A DNA stretch of 64,000 nucleotides, taken from contig NZ_JANADR010000001.1 of assembly GCF_024199925.1 (NCBI RefSeq), positions 2,852,001 through 2,916,000 on the forward strand, given 5' to 3'. How positions within the stretch are numbered: the first letter of the stretch is position 1; every line of letters starts with the position of its first letter. Origin of the DNA: Bradyrhizobium sp. CCGUVB1N3 (GTDB lineage: Bacteria > Pseudomonadota > Alphaproteobacteria > Rhizobiales > Xanthobacteraceae). Shown one piece after another: positions 1-8,840 of the stretch. The notes beneath the pieces are model-generated. The model worked only from the letters and a program-made list of their open reading frames with translations, did not search any database and had not been told where the DNA came from. Both the position numbers and the translations under genes were made by a program.

Positions 1-40
1 GAAGCCCGTGCCATTCGCCTCAGTTGGCGGCCTTTTTTTA
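1..40 (+). terminator. possible terminator of an upstream plus-strand gene
   Basis: A short CGCC/GGCG stem around a six-base loop is followed by seven T residues (33-39). This fits a weak intrinsic terminator for a gene entering from the left edge. The stem is only four pairs, with partial outer pairing. Positions 41-157 show no gene. Confidence 0.35.
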
Positions 41-157
41 TATCAAGCCAAGCTCGCCATGTCGCCTATTTGCCCTTCGGCGACGTACAGCGACGTCCGC
101 TATTGAGCCGCTGTCGGCGAACAAGCGGACATCAGGCGCATTTTATGGGTACACGGC

Positions 158-1237
158 TTACAGCGCCGCAAGCACCGCTTTCGCGATATCGGCGGTGCCG
201 TTGCTGCCGCCGAACTCCATCGGCTTGATGCCGCCGGCATAGACCTTATCGACCGCGCGCTCGATCTGCTCGCCGGCCTCCGCGGCGCTTTCCACGCCAT
301 GCTTGTCGGCGAGCCAGTCGAGCATCATCGCAGCCGACAGGATCATGCCGGTGGGATTGGCCTTGCCCTGCCCCATGATGTCGGGCGCGGTGCCGTGGCA
401 AGGCTGGAACACGGCGTAGCGGTCGCCGATGTCGGCCGACGGCGCCATGCCGAGGCCGCCGATCAGGCTGGCGGTGATATCGGAGACGATGTCGCCGAAC
501 ATGTTCTCCATCACCATCACATCGAAATCCCAGGGCCGTTTCACCAGCATCGCCGAGCAGGCGTCGACATAGAGGCGATCGGCCTTCACATCCGGATGCC
601 GCTTGGCCGTTTCGTCAAAAATCCCGCGGAAGAAGGCAAAGGCCTTGAACACGTTCGCCTTGTCGACGCAGGTCAGCGCGCCCGGCCGGCCGCGCGCCTT
701 GCGCCGCTCGGCCAGACGAAACGAGAACTCGAACAGGCGTTCGGATGTCTTGCGCGTGATCACCATCGTCTCGCGCGCGTCCTCATGCGTGACGATGCCC
801 TTGCCCATCGAGGCGAACAGGCCCTCGGTGGATTCGCGGATGACGACGAGATCGATGCCGCGCTGATCCGCGCCGACGATCGGGCTCGGCACGCCCGGGA
901 TGAGGCGTGCCGGGCGCACGCCGGCATAGAGATCGAAGATGAAGCGCAGCTCGATCTGCGGCGCGATCTCGGTGTTATCGGGATAACGCACCGACGGCAG
1001 GCCGCAGGCCCCTAGCAGGATCGCATCCGCTTCCTCGCACAGCTTGATCGTCGAATCCGGCATCGACTTGCCGGTGGCGAGATAATTGTTGGCGCCGGCG
1101 GGCGCCTCGGTGAAGCGGAAGCTCAGCCCTGCCTTCCCGCCGACCTTGCGCAGCACCTCCAGGGCCGGCGCCATGACTTCGGGACCGATGCCGTCACCGG
1201 CAAGCACGGTAATGTGGAAGGCGTTATTTGCGGACAT
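158..1237 (-). CDS. isocitrate/isopropylmalate dehydrogenase family protein
   Basis: A 359-residue NAD(P)-dependent beta-decarboxylating dehydrogenase, cytosolic. It opens with the GDGIGPEV nucleotide/substrate motif (residues 14-21). The region around residue 250 carries the family metal-binding stretch (VMENMFGDIVSD) and residues 280-290 the PCHGTAPDI loop. Family members act on isocitrate, 3-isopropylmalate, tartrate or homoisocitrate, and the sequence alone does not settle the substrate. Length is normal for the family. An AGGAA ribosome site sits six bases before the ATG. It is the last gene of a leftward cluster with an alcohol dehydrogenase and a CoA transferase, which suggests a catabolic pathway rather than leucine synthesis; that is inference. 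Confidence 0.85.
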   Translation of the reverse strand: MSANNAFHITVLAGDGIGPEVMAPALEVLRKVGGKAGLSFRFTEAPAGANNYLATGKSMPDSTIKLCEEADAILLGACGLPSVRYPDNTEIAPQIELRFIFDLYAGVRPARLIPGVPSPIVGADQRGIDLVVIRESTEGLFASMGKGIVTHEDARETMVITRKTSERLFEFSFRLAERRKARGRPGALTCVDKANVFKAFAFFRGIFDETAKRHPDVKADRLYVDACSAMLVKRPWDFDVMVMENMFGDIVSDITASLIGGLGMAPSADIGDRYAVFQPCHGTAPDIMGQGKANPTGMILSAAMMLDWLADKHGVESAAEAGEQIERAVDKVYAGGIKPMEFGGSNGTADIAKAVLAAL

Positions 1238-1307
1238 GGGGATTCCTGTCGAAGGGGCGTCATTCCAGGGCGGTCCAAAGGACCGAACCCGGAATGACGG
1301 AACAAGG

Positions 1308-2375
1308 CTACGGCGTCAACACCGTGCGTCCGACCACCGCACCCTGCTGCAATTGCACGAGCGCGTCGTTGGCCTTGTTGAGCGGCAATGGCGTCACGGG
1401 GATCGGCGGCACTTTCCTTGACCGAACAAGGTCGAGTAATTCCCGCGTCTCGCGCAAATTGCCGACATAGCTGCCCTGGATCGTCACCGCCTTGATCGGG
1501 ATCAGCGGCAGCGCCCAGGTGGCGCCGCCACCGAACAGGCCGACGATGACGAGCTTGCCGCCCTTGGTCAGGCAGTCAAAGCCGAGCTGCGTGGTCGCGG
1601 CGTTGCCGACGAGATCGATCACCGCGCGGATCGGGCCGCCTGCCTTCCTGGCGAGCTGCTCCAGCGCATCCGGCGCCTTGGGATCGACGGTGGCGAGCGC
1701 GCCGGCCTTCTCGGCCGCCTCGCGCTTCTTCGCATCGATGTCGACCATGATCGCGCCCTTGCCGCCCATCGCCTTGAGCAGCGACAGCGCCATCAGGCCG
1801 AGGCCGCCGGCGCCGAACATCACAATCGGCGTGTCGAAATGCTGCTCGACCTTTTTCAGCGCGCTGTAGGTGGTCACGCCGGAGCAGGCGTAGGGCGCGG
1901 AGGTCGCGGGATCGAGCCCCCTGAGATTGAGAAGGTAACGCGGATGCGGCACCAGCATGTGATCGGAATAGCCGCCGTCGCAATAGACGCCGAGCGAGCG
2001 CGGCGTCAGGCACATGTTCTCGTCACCGGCCAGACACGTCGCGCATTTGCCGCAGCCGATCCAGGGATAGACGAGACCGATGTCGCCTTTCCTGAGGTCG
2101 CCCTGGTCCGATGGTGTCACGTCTGGACCGAATGCAAGCACCTCGCCGACCGTCTCATGGCCCATGGTCAGAGGCAAAGCGATGCCGCGATCCCTGAGCG
2201 AGAGCGGCTTGCGGCCGTGGCCGAGATCATAGCCGCCTTCCCAGATGTGCAGGTCGCTGTGGCAGACGCCGGACGCCTTCACCTTGATCAGCACCTGCGT
2301 GCCCGAGGGCTGCGGCGTCGGCTCGTCGAATTCCTTCAGCGGCGCTTTGAAATCGGCGACCTTGAAGCTCTTCAT
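1308..2375 (-). CDS. zinc-dependent alcohol dehydrogenase (MDR family)
   Basis: A medium-chain dehydrogenase/reductase of 355 residues. It shows the catalytic zinc cysteine followed by H-S-D (GVCHSDLHIWEGGYD), GHE at the second zinc ligand, the four-cysteine structural zinc site (CGKCATCLAGDENMC) and a GxGGLG Rossmann motif (FGAGGLGLMAL). It should oxidise an alcohol or reduce an aldehyde with NAD(P). I start it at the ATG at 2375 because GGGAGAG lies just upstream; a start at 2393 is possible but less well supported. It lies 70 bases upstream of the dehydrogenase at 158-1237 on the same strand. Confidence 0.9.
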   Translation of the reverse strand: MKSFKVADFKAPLKEFDEPTPQPSGTQVLIKVKASGVCHSDLHIWEGGYDLGHGRKPLSLRDRGIALPLTMGHETVGEVLAFGPDVTPSDQGDLRKGDIGLVYPWIGCGKCATCLAGDENMCLTPRSLGVYCDGGYSDHMLVPHPRYLLNLRGLDPATSAPYACSGVTTYSALKKVEQHFDTPIVMFGAGGLGLMALSLLKAMGGKGAIMVDIDAKKREAAEKAGALATVDPKAPDALEQLARKAGGPIRAVIDLVGNAATTQLGFDCLTKGGKLVIVGLFGGGATWALPLIPIKAVTIQGSYVGNLRETRELLDLVRSRKVPPIPVTPLPLNKANDALVQLQQGAVVGRTVLTP

Positions 2376-2514
2376 GGCGTCTCTCCCGCTCAATTCTTCT
2401 TTTCAAGCGCAACCTTGCCATGTCCAGCGGAGCAAGACAAACGGCGCGGCTCGCCCGTGGCGACACTCTCGGCCACGGCAAGAGGAACGCGCGCGAGATC
2501 AAACGCCGCAGGGC

Positions 2515-3711
2515 TTATTGTTGCGCAGCTGTTTTACCTGACGGAATTAGCACGTCATCGCCAAGGTCCGCTTCCGCGCAAAGCTCGCGCGTGTGCTCGC
2601 CGAGCGCTGCGATGCGCTTGCCGGGCATCGTGTCCGCACCCGACATCCGGAACGGCAGGTTGAGCACCTGGAAGGAGCCGCCCTCATCTTCCACGTCCGA
2701 CAGCGCCTGGCGATGCGCGAGCTGCGGATCGCGCAGCGCCTCGGCGACGGTGCGATAGGCCGAGGCTGGCACGCCCTCGGCGCCGAGTTCTGTGAGACAT
2801 TGCTCCGTCGTGATCTGCCGCGACCAGGCTTCGACGCCGTCCATCAGGTCAGCCCAGTTGTCGCGTCGCACGCCATAGGCGCAGAAGCGGGAATCGGAGA
2901 TCCAGTCCTGCCGGCCGATCACCTTCATCAGAGATTGAAAAGTCTTCTCGCTCGCGATGGTGATCATGACGTAGCCATCGGCCGTCTCGGTCGGACCGAA
3001 CATCGGACGCGGCGGCGGCTTCACCTCGAATTGCGAGTTCTGCAGCTCTATCACCGTGAGCGTCAGCATCGACTCCAGCATGGAGACGTCGATGTGCTGG
3101 CCAAGGCCCGTGATGGTGCGCTGGTACAGCGCCGACGCAATCGCGCCAAAGCCATAGGTGCCGGTGACGACGTCGGCATGATAGATGCCGCAATAGTCGG
3201 GGCGGTTGCGGCCGGGCTGATAGGCGAGATGCGCCATGTCGTAGCCGGAGGCGGCGTGGATCACCGGCGCATAGGCCGGCAACTCCGCTGACGGGCCGGT
3301 CTGGCCGTAGCCCGAGATGGAGCAGTAGATCAGCCTCGGATTGAACGGGCGGAGCGTGTCGTAATCGAGCCGCAGGCGGCGCATCACGCCGGGACGGAAA
3401 TTCTCGACCAGGATGTCGGCGGTAGCGACGAGGCGCCGCACGGTCTCCTTGCCCTCCTCCGACTTCAGGTCTAGCACCATGCTCTTCTTGCCGACGTTGA
3501 GCTGGCCGAACACGGTACTGCAGCCGCTGCGCACCGGCGGGCGCGTCCGCATCGTCTCGCCGCCGTTGGTCTCGATCTTGATGACCTCGGCGCCCATGTC
3601 GGCGAGCATCCGCGCGCAATGGGGGCCGGCGATGGTGGTCGAAAAATCGAGCACCCGCAGGCCGGCAAAGGCTTTTGTCGTCGTCCCCTCACGCTTGTCT
3701 GCTACCTGCAT
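2515..3711 (-). CDS. CaiB/BaiF family CoA transferase (class III)
   Basis: A 398-residue family III acyl-CoA transferase, which moves CoA between carboxylic acids. The opening LRVLDFSTTIAGPHCARML and the following DMGAEVIKIE are the family N-terminal signature. VENFRPGVM and SISGYGQTGP follow, and the aspartate expected to form the acyl-enzyme lies near residue 175 (HADVVTGTYG). Length is typical. It is the first gene of the leftward cluster, about 140 bases upstream of the alcohol dehydrogenase. A joint role in degrading an organic acid or alcohol is plausible, but the substrate cannot be read from the sequence. Confidence 0.9.
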   Translation of the reverse strand: MQVADKREGTTTKAFAGLRVLDFSTTIAGPHCARMLADMGAEVIKIETNGGETMRTRPPVRSGCSTVFGQLNVGKKSMVLDLKSEEGKETVRRLVATADILVENFRPGVMRRLRLDYDTLRPFNPRLIYCSISGYGQTGPSAELPAYAPVIHAASGYDMAHLAYQPGRNRPDYCGIYHADVVTGTYGFGAIASALYQRTITGLGQHIDVSMLESMLTLTVIELQNSQFEVKPPPRPMFGPTETADGYVMITIASEKTFQSLMKVIGRQDWISDSRFCAYGVRRDNWADLMDGVEAWSRQITTEQCLTELGAEGVPASAYRTVAEALRDPQLAHRQALSDVEDEGGSFQVLNLPFRMSGADTMPGKRIAALGEHTRELCAEADLGDDVLIPSGKTAAQQ

Positions 3712-3895
3712 TCCCTGAGTCCCCCTTAGGAACCACGCGCGTTCTTGCTTGTTGATGCGCCGACCCTAGATGGCGGCGGCCTGGTAGGAAAGTCTTTACC
3801 CGAACGGCAGCTTCCAGGGGCGGGCTTGGAATTCCGAGGGCAACTGGACCCGATCTTGCATAGCAGCAATCGGGCTCGGAAGAGGGCAGCTGTTC

Positions 3896-5311
3896 TTGAG
3901 GGTCTTGTTCGTCACGACAGAGATGGACGATTTTGTCCGCGTCGGCGGACTCGGCGCCGTTTCTGCTGCCCTCCCCAGAGCGCTCCGCCCCTTCGCCGAT
4001 ATCCGGATCATGCTGCCCGGCTATCGCGACATCATCGAACAACTCACGCATATTCAGATCGTTGGTCGCTGTCCGGCGTTCGCGGAGATGCCGGCCTGCA
4101 CGCTCGGCCGGGCCGCAACGCGCGACGGCCTGCCGGTCTATGTGCTGCTGTGCTCGCAGCTCTACGACCGCCCCGGCAATCCCTATGGCGACGAAAGCGG
4201 GCGCGACTGGCCCGACAACGACATCCGCTTCGCGCGCTTGGCGTCGGCAGCCGCTGAGCTTGCGACGGGCAACCTGGACAAGAATTGGGCAGCCGACCTG
4301 ATCCATGCCAATGACTGGCAGGCCTCGCTCGTGCCGGCCTACCTCGCCTGGCGCGGCTCGAAGCTGCCGTCGATCCTGACCATCCACAACCTCGCCTATC
4401 AGGGCCTCTTCCCGAAGGACGCGCTGCGGCGGATCGGCGCACCCGAGAGCTCCTTCCACATCGACGGCGTCGAGTTCTACGATCAATTGTCCTTCCTGAA
4501 GGCGGGCCTCGTCTACGCCTCGCACCTGACGACCGTGAGCGCGACCTATGCGCGCGAGATCACCACGTCGGAATTCGGTTGTGGCCTCGAGGGCCTGTTG
4601 CGCGCCCGCTCTGAGGCGGCCGAGCTCACCGGCATCCTGAACGGGATCGACGAGAGCTGGGACCCCCGCTATTGCGCGCAGCTCGCGCAGCAATTCGGCG
4701 CCGGCGACTGGGCCGGCAAGCGGGCCAACGCGGACTATGTGCGCAAGCAGTTCGGGCTCGCGGTGTCGCGCGGGCCGATGTTCGGCATCGTCGCACGGCT
4801 CGTGCATCAGAAAGGCATCGACCTCGTGCTGTCGGCGGCCGACGAGATCATCGATGCCGGCGGGCAGATCGTCGTCACCGGCTCCGGCGAGCCGGCGCTC
4901 GAGCAGGCGCTGATCAACGCCCATCGCAGGCGGCCCGATGCGATCGGCGTCGCCATCGGCTTCAACGACGCGCAGGCGCGGCGCATCTTTGCCGGCAGCG
5001 ATTTCACCCTGATGCCGTCGCGGTTCGAGCCCTGCGGGCTCAGCCAGATGTACGCCCAGCGCTTCGGCTCGCTGCCGATCGGCCACCAGACCGGGGGGCT
5101 TGCGGAAACCATCACCGACGGCGAGACCGGCTTCCTGTTCACGCAGCCGTCCTACGAATCTTTCCTCGGCGGGGTTCGTCGGGCCTTCACGACCTTCATG
5201 GCCCAGGACCGTCTCGACTCCATGCGCCGCACCGCCATGTCGCGGTCGTTCAGCTGGAATATTTCCGCCGCCTGCTACAGCGCGCTTTATCGCAAGATCG
5301 CGTCGGCTTGA
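3896..5311 (+). CDS. glgA: glycogen synthase-like GT5 glycosyltransferase
   Basis: A 471-residue GT-B glycosyltransferase resembling bacterial glycogen/starch synthases, which transfer glucose from ADP-glucose to an alpha-1,4-glucan. The N-terminal glycine loop reads RVGGLGAVSAALPRAL. HANDWQASLVPAYL, the central GIDESWDPR and the C-terminal SRFEPCGLSQMYA and GGLAETI stretches are family hallmarks. Classical GlgA has KTGGL at the substrate-binding loop; here the lysine is replaced by arginine and the threonine by valine, so nucleotide-sugar preference could differ. The start is TTG at 3896, giving the usual N-terminus. The gene stands alone between oppositely oriented genes. Confidence 0.85.
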   Translation: MRVLFVTTEMDDFVRVGGLGAVSAALPRALRPFADIRIMLPGYRDIIEQLTHIQIVGRCPAFAEMPACTLGRAATRDGLPVYVLLCSQLYDRPGNPYGDESGRDWPDNDIRFARLASAAAELATGNLDKNWAADLIHANDWQASLVPAYLAWRGSKLPSILTIHNLAYQGLFPKDALRRIGAPESSFHIDGVEFYDQLSFLKAGLVYASHLTTVSATYAREITTSEFGCGLEGLLRARSEAAELTGILNGIDESWDPRYCAQLAQQFGAGDWAGKRANADYVRKQFGLAVSRGPMFGIVARLVHQKGIDLVLSAADEIIDAGGQIVVTGSGEPALEQALINAHRRRPDAIGVAIGFNDAQARRIFAGSDFTLMPSRFEPCGLSQMYAQRFGSLPIGHQTGGLAETITDGETGFLFTQPSYESFLGGVRRAFTTFMAQDRLDSMRRTAMSRSFSWNISAACYSALYRKIASA

Positions 5312-5335
5312 GGCGGCTTCGCCTTTCACGACGGG

Positions 5336-6298
5336 TCACCCAATCGAAGACCGTCCGATCCAGGCCCTGTTGAGACATCGCGTCATCCAGCCGGGCTGTG
5401 GCGTCCCGCGCAGTCGGGCTTGGGCTTCCTGATACGGACCGACATAGCGCAGGCGGGCGGGCAGCCGGGGGTAGATGCGTCGTATCCACTTGAGCGCGCG
5501 GTCCGCAGCCCTGTCGTCGGCTGCGCCACAAGCCAATCCAAAACCAGCGCCCAGTCGCTCCGGCAACATCCGGGCCGTCAGCGCCTGGTACCATTTGGGC
5601 GGACGTAACCAGGGTCGTCCGACGCCCCCGAGAATTTGTCCGGCCACCTCGCGCGCTGCGGTGCCGACGGTCAAAACCTCCGAGCGGGCCATGGCTTCCG
5701 TGTAGGCGAGAAAGGATTGCCAATCCGCCGGCAGGTCGTCCGGGGTGAGCCCGAACATTGCTGCGAAAAGCCGGCATTCGGCCCAGTATCGCTCGCGCTC
5801 GTCGGCCGAGAGCGGCGGAAAGACGAGATCGTGCGCCATGACCGCGCTCTCGACGAGAGTGGCGTGAACCCAACGCAGCGCCGCAACTTCATTGGCGCAG
5901 TAGTGCGAATTGGCTTCAAACGACCCGACGGCATCCGGTAAGCGGCCGACGATCGTGGCGTGACGCCGATGCAGCTTGCGCGAAGCCGTCAGCGCCTGAT
6001 CGAGCGAGCCGAATACCATCGTAAACATGACATCGAAGGTTCGATGGAAGCGACCGATCGGGTCAGCGAGCGTCCTGGAGTGCTCGGCGATGGCGGCAGC
6101 GACCCACGGATGCGCCAGTTGAAGCAGCAGCGCACGGCCGGCTCCGAGAAAGATCACGGCCTCTCGGTCAATTCGCCAGGTCAGTGAGGCCGGCCCAAAA
6201 ATACCCGCCGTCGATCCAGCTGCCTTGCGCCTGATATGATCGAGCGAAGACTCCAGGTCGTTCTCGGAAATCACTTTGCAACATCCGCTTGGGGCCAA
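5336..6298 (-). CDS. MpaB/DUF2236 oxygenase-like protein
   Basis: A 320-residue protein of the oxygenase MpaB (DUF2236) family, related to the latex-clearing protein fold, which binds b-type heme. The signature region reads LGAGRALLLQLAHPWVAAAI and is followed by IGRFHRTFDVMFTMVFGS and RRHATIVG, including the histidines expected near heme. NEVAALRWVHATLVES is also typical. The physiological substrate is unknown. The first codon at 6298 is TTG, and a GTG at 6274 would give a slightly shorter and equally plausible product. The stop lies only 24 bases from the convergent GT5 gene. Confidence 0.8.
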   Translation of the reverse strand: MAPSGCCKVISENDLESSLDHIRRKAAGSTAGIFGPASLTWRIDREAVIFLGAGRALLLQLAHPWVAAAIAEHSRTLADPIGRFHRTFDVMFTMVFGSLDQALTASRKLHRRHATIVGRLPDAVGSFEANSHYCANEVAALRWVHATLVESAVMAHDLVFPPLSADERERYWAECRLFAAMFGLTPDDLPADWQSFLAYTEAMARSEVLTVGTAAREVAGQILGGVGRPWLRPPKWYQALTARMLPERLGAGFGLACGAADDRAADRALKWIRRIYPRLPARLRYVGPYQEAQARLRGTPQPGWMTRCLNRAWIGRSSIG

Positions 6299-6339
6299 TT
6301 GCGAAGATCACGCGGATGAGCCGGATGGACTCCGCCGCG

Positions 6340-7482
6340 CTACTCCGCCGCGACGGGCAGGATATCAGGATTATCGTGCAACACCACGCCCGAGAGCGGA
6401 TCGAACTCGCCGACCCATGGCGCGCGCGCCAGAACTGATCGCGTATGAAGATAGCCGGCGTCCCAGCGGCGCATGATGCCGGACGGACTGAAGTCTATGT
6501 CCTTGGTGTGGGTCTCGCGGTCGAGCTGCGGCGCGAGCAGCCGCACCACATGCATCCGCGTCGGACAGCCATAGCTCGTGAGTTCGCGCACCGCAGGATC
6601 GCTCCGGTCGCCCTCGGGCAACCGCGCGGCGAGCTGGTTGATGACGTGGCGTAGACGGTGCGCCTGCTGCTGCCGCGCGATGTGGCTTGCGATCCGGCTG
6701 GAATATTGCACGTCCTTGTGGCGGTTCAGCACCTCCGCCATCGTGGTCGGCTCGGCGCCGACCGGATTCCACAGATGAACGGCGAAGATCAGCGAGTTCT
6801 TGCGCGGATTGTCGTCGAACACGGCTTCCGTCGGCGTGTTCGAGAGAATGCCGCCATCCCAGTACAGCTCGCCATCGATGCGCACGGCCGGAAAGGCCGG
6901 CGGCAGCGCACCCGACGCCATGACGTGCTTCACCGTCAGATCGCCATCGCGGCTGTCGAAATAGCGCATCTGGCTGGTGCGGACGTGCGCGGCTCCAACC
7001 GTGAGGCGGGGCGTGCAGCGGTTGACGAGGTCGAAATCGACGAGTTCTGAAAGCGTCCTCTCCAGCGGCGCGGTCGAATAGAAGCCGGCGTGGTCGGCGC
7101 CCAGCGGAAAGGAGTCGCCGGCGTGCGCCAGCGGATTGGGCCGGAAGAAGCCGGGTATACCGTTGGTGATAGTCGACCAATAGGCGAGCTTCTCGTTGAA
7201 GCCGGGAAATGCGGCGCGCAGACTCCAGACCGGATTTTGCTCCATCCGCTTCCAGAACTCCTTCAGCCGCGACAACCGGTGCTGCGGCGCATTACCGGCA
7301 ATCAGGCTGGCGTTGATTGCGCCAATCGAGGTGCCGATGATCCAATCCGGCTCGATGCCGGCCTCGTGCAGCGCCTGGTAGACGCCGGCCTGGTAGGAGC
7401 CGAGCGCGCCGCCGCCCTGGAGCACGAGCACGACCTGACCCGGCAGGTCTCTCGACTTGATGCGCTGCGTCATATCTTGCAT
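6340..7482 (-). CDS. patatin-like phospholipase
   Basis: A 380-residue patatin-family lipid acyl hydrolase. It shows the oxyanion loop QGGGALGSYQAGVYQAL, the nucleophile elbow GTSIGAI and the catalytic dyad aspartate in WDGGILSNTP. The C-terminal third (tyrosine- and histidine-rich, ending near residue 350 with FSPSGIMRRWDAGY) matches the extension seen in the DUF3734 subgroup common in rhizobia. A GGGAGG ribosome site lies seven bases before the ATG at 7482. The subgroup probably acts on membrane lipids; that role is inferred from the family. Confidence 0.9.
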   Translation of the reverse strand: MQDMTQRIKSRDLPGQVVLVLQGGGALGSYQAGVYQALHEAGIEPDWIIGTSIGAINASLIAGNAPQHRLSRLKEFWKRMEQNPVWSLRAAFPGFNEKLAYWSTITNGIPGFFRPNPLAHAGDSFPLGADHAGFYSTAPLERTLSELVDFDLVNRCTPRLTVGAAHVRTSQMRYFDSRDGDLTVKHVMASGALPPAFPAVRIDGELYWDGGILSNTPTEAVFDDNPRKNSLIFAVHLWNPVGAEPTTMAEVLNRHKDVQYSSRIASHIARQQQAHRLRHVINQLAARLPEGDRSDPAVRELTSYGCPTRMHVVRLLAPQLDRETHTKDIDFSPSGIMRRWDAGYLHTRSVLARAPWVGEFDPLSGVVLHDNPDILPVAAE

Positions 7483-7684
7483 GTGTCGCCTCCCATCGTG
7501 CTGGCACCGCTCGAATATTCGTCAAGCACAGCGCGATTGTTACGCCATGCTCTTGTGACCAATTGCCGAACACAACGGAAATGCCGGTTGGCTTCCGAAA
7601 CCATACGTGCGCGCTATCGCGGACGGGATGTCATTCCCCACCCTGATCGGCTAGATTCGCCCCGACCTTGCCGGGAGCCGATCC

Positions 7685-8572
7685 ATGGAGATGCACCAGG
7701 TCCGCTATTTTCTCGCGGTGGCGCAGCTTTTGAACTTCACGCGCGCGGCCGAGGAGTGCAACGTGACGCAGCCATCGCTGACCCGCGCGATCAAGCAGCT
7801 CGAAGCCGAGCTCGGCGGCGATCTGTTCCGGCGCGAACGGCCAGCGGCACAATTGACCGAGCTCGGCCAGCGCATGCATCCGCTGCTCAAACAGTGCTAC
7901 GAGGCCGCGGCCGGCGCGCGCTCGCTCGCCTCATCCTTCAAGAGCGGCGAGATCGGCGCACTGCGCATCGCGCTGACGCATTCGATCGATCTCGCGCTGC
8001 TCATCCCGCACCTCAGCCAGATCAAGCGGCAGTTCAACCGACTCGAATTCCGCTTCCTGCGCGGCTCGAGCCGCGAGGTCGGCGAGTTCCTCAAAAAGGG
8101 CGAGGCCGAGCTCGGCATCGCCGCCGAGATCGACGAAGCCTGGGAGCGGCTCGACGTCTGGCCGCTGTTCACCGAGAATTTCGAGCTGGTGATCGGCAAG
8201 GGCCACCTGCTCGCCGAGCGCAGCACGATCGAATTCGACGATCTGCGCTCCGAACAGCTGCTCAGCCGAAACTACTGCGAGCACGCCACGCGCATCTCGG
8301 CAAGCCTGCGCGAGCACGGCGTCGACGTCGACCACAGCCACGAGGTTTCGAGTGAGCGCGACCTGATCGAGCTGGTCGAGGCCGATATCGGCGTCGCCAT
8401 GGTGCCGCACACCTCGCCGGTGCCGGAGAGCCTCAAACGCACCTCGGTCGCCGGGCTCGATGCACGCCGCACCGTCAACCTCTACGGCGTCGCCGGCCGC
8501 CAGCGCACCGCGGTCGCATCCGCCGTGATGCGCATGCTGCGCGGCGCCGACTGGCGGGAGATTGCGGGGTAG
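7685..8572 (+). CDS. LysR family transcriptional regulator
   Basis: A 295-residue LysR regulator. The first 65 residues form the winged helix-turn-helix (QVRYFLAVAQLLNFTRAAEE and VTQPSLTRAIKQLEAELG), followed by a periplasmic-binding-fold effector domain. It is divergent from the patatin gene with about 200 bases between them, the usual arrangement for a LysR protein and its target. Neither the target nor the inducer can be read here. It is the last clearly host gene before the integrase. Confidence 0.92.
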   Translation: MEMHQVRYFLAVAQLLNFTRAAEECNVTQPSLTRAIKQLEAELGGDLFRRERPAAQLTELGQRMHPLLKQCYEAAAGARSLASSFKSGEIGALRIALTHSIDLALLIPHLSQIKRQFNRLEFRFLRGSSREVGEFLKKGEAELGIAAEIDEAWERLDVWPLFTENFELVIGKGHLLAERSTIEFDDLRSEQLLSRNYCEHATRISASLREHGVDVDHSHEVSSERDLIELVEADIGVAMVPHTSPVPESLKRTSVAGLDARRTVNLYGVAGRQRTAVASAVMRMLRGADWREIAG

Positions 8573-8592
8573 GCCCTGCACTCGCTGCCCTC

Positions 8593-8681
8593 CCTCTCCC
8601 CTTGTGGGAGAGGGTGGCTCGCCGCGCTCGCGGAGACAACCCCTCATCCGGCGCTTCGCCCTTCTCCCACAAGGGGAAAAG
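8593..8681. repeat. palindromic intergenic repeat
   Basis: Two arms, 8593-8614 and 8659-8681, are inverted copies of each other. Each carries a CTCCCCTTGTGGGAG-type core that is itself a hairpin. Such elements are dispersed between genes in Bradyrhizobium and relatives. It lies directly after the LysR gene and before the integrase, so it probably belongs to the host side of the junction. Confidence 0.65.
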
Positions 8682-8840
8682 TTTGCACTTCCTTGCAGCG
8701 CCTTGCATTAACTAGAGGCCTTCTAAGTCACTGAAATCCATAGTAAATTCTGCACAGTCCTGAAGCGGGGCGCAAGAGGTTGCACCCCGCACTTCCCGAC
8801 ACCGGGCCGGACACTAAAACAAAAAGGAATGTGCAAGACC

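Noticed and set aside
3689..5329. Very long minus-strand frame opposite the GT5 gene
   Set aside because: It is the antisense of a well-recognised glycosyltransferase. Its own protein is a low-complexity arginine/glycine/alanine-rich sequence typical of shadow frames in high-GC DNA.
8682..8828. attL core for the prophage
   Set aside because: No tRNA gene and no repeat that can be matched to a right end inside the window; no core can be named.
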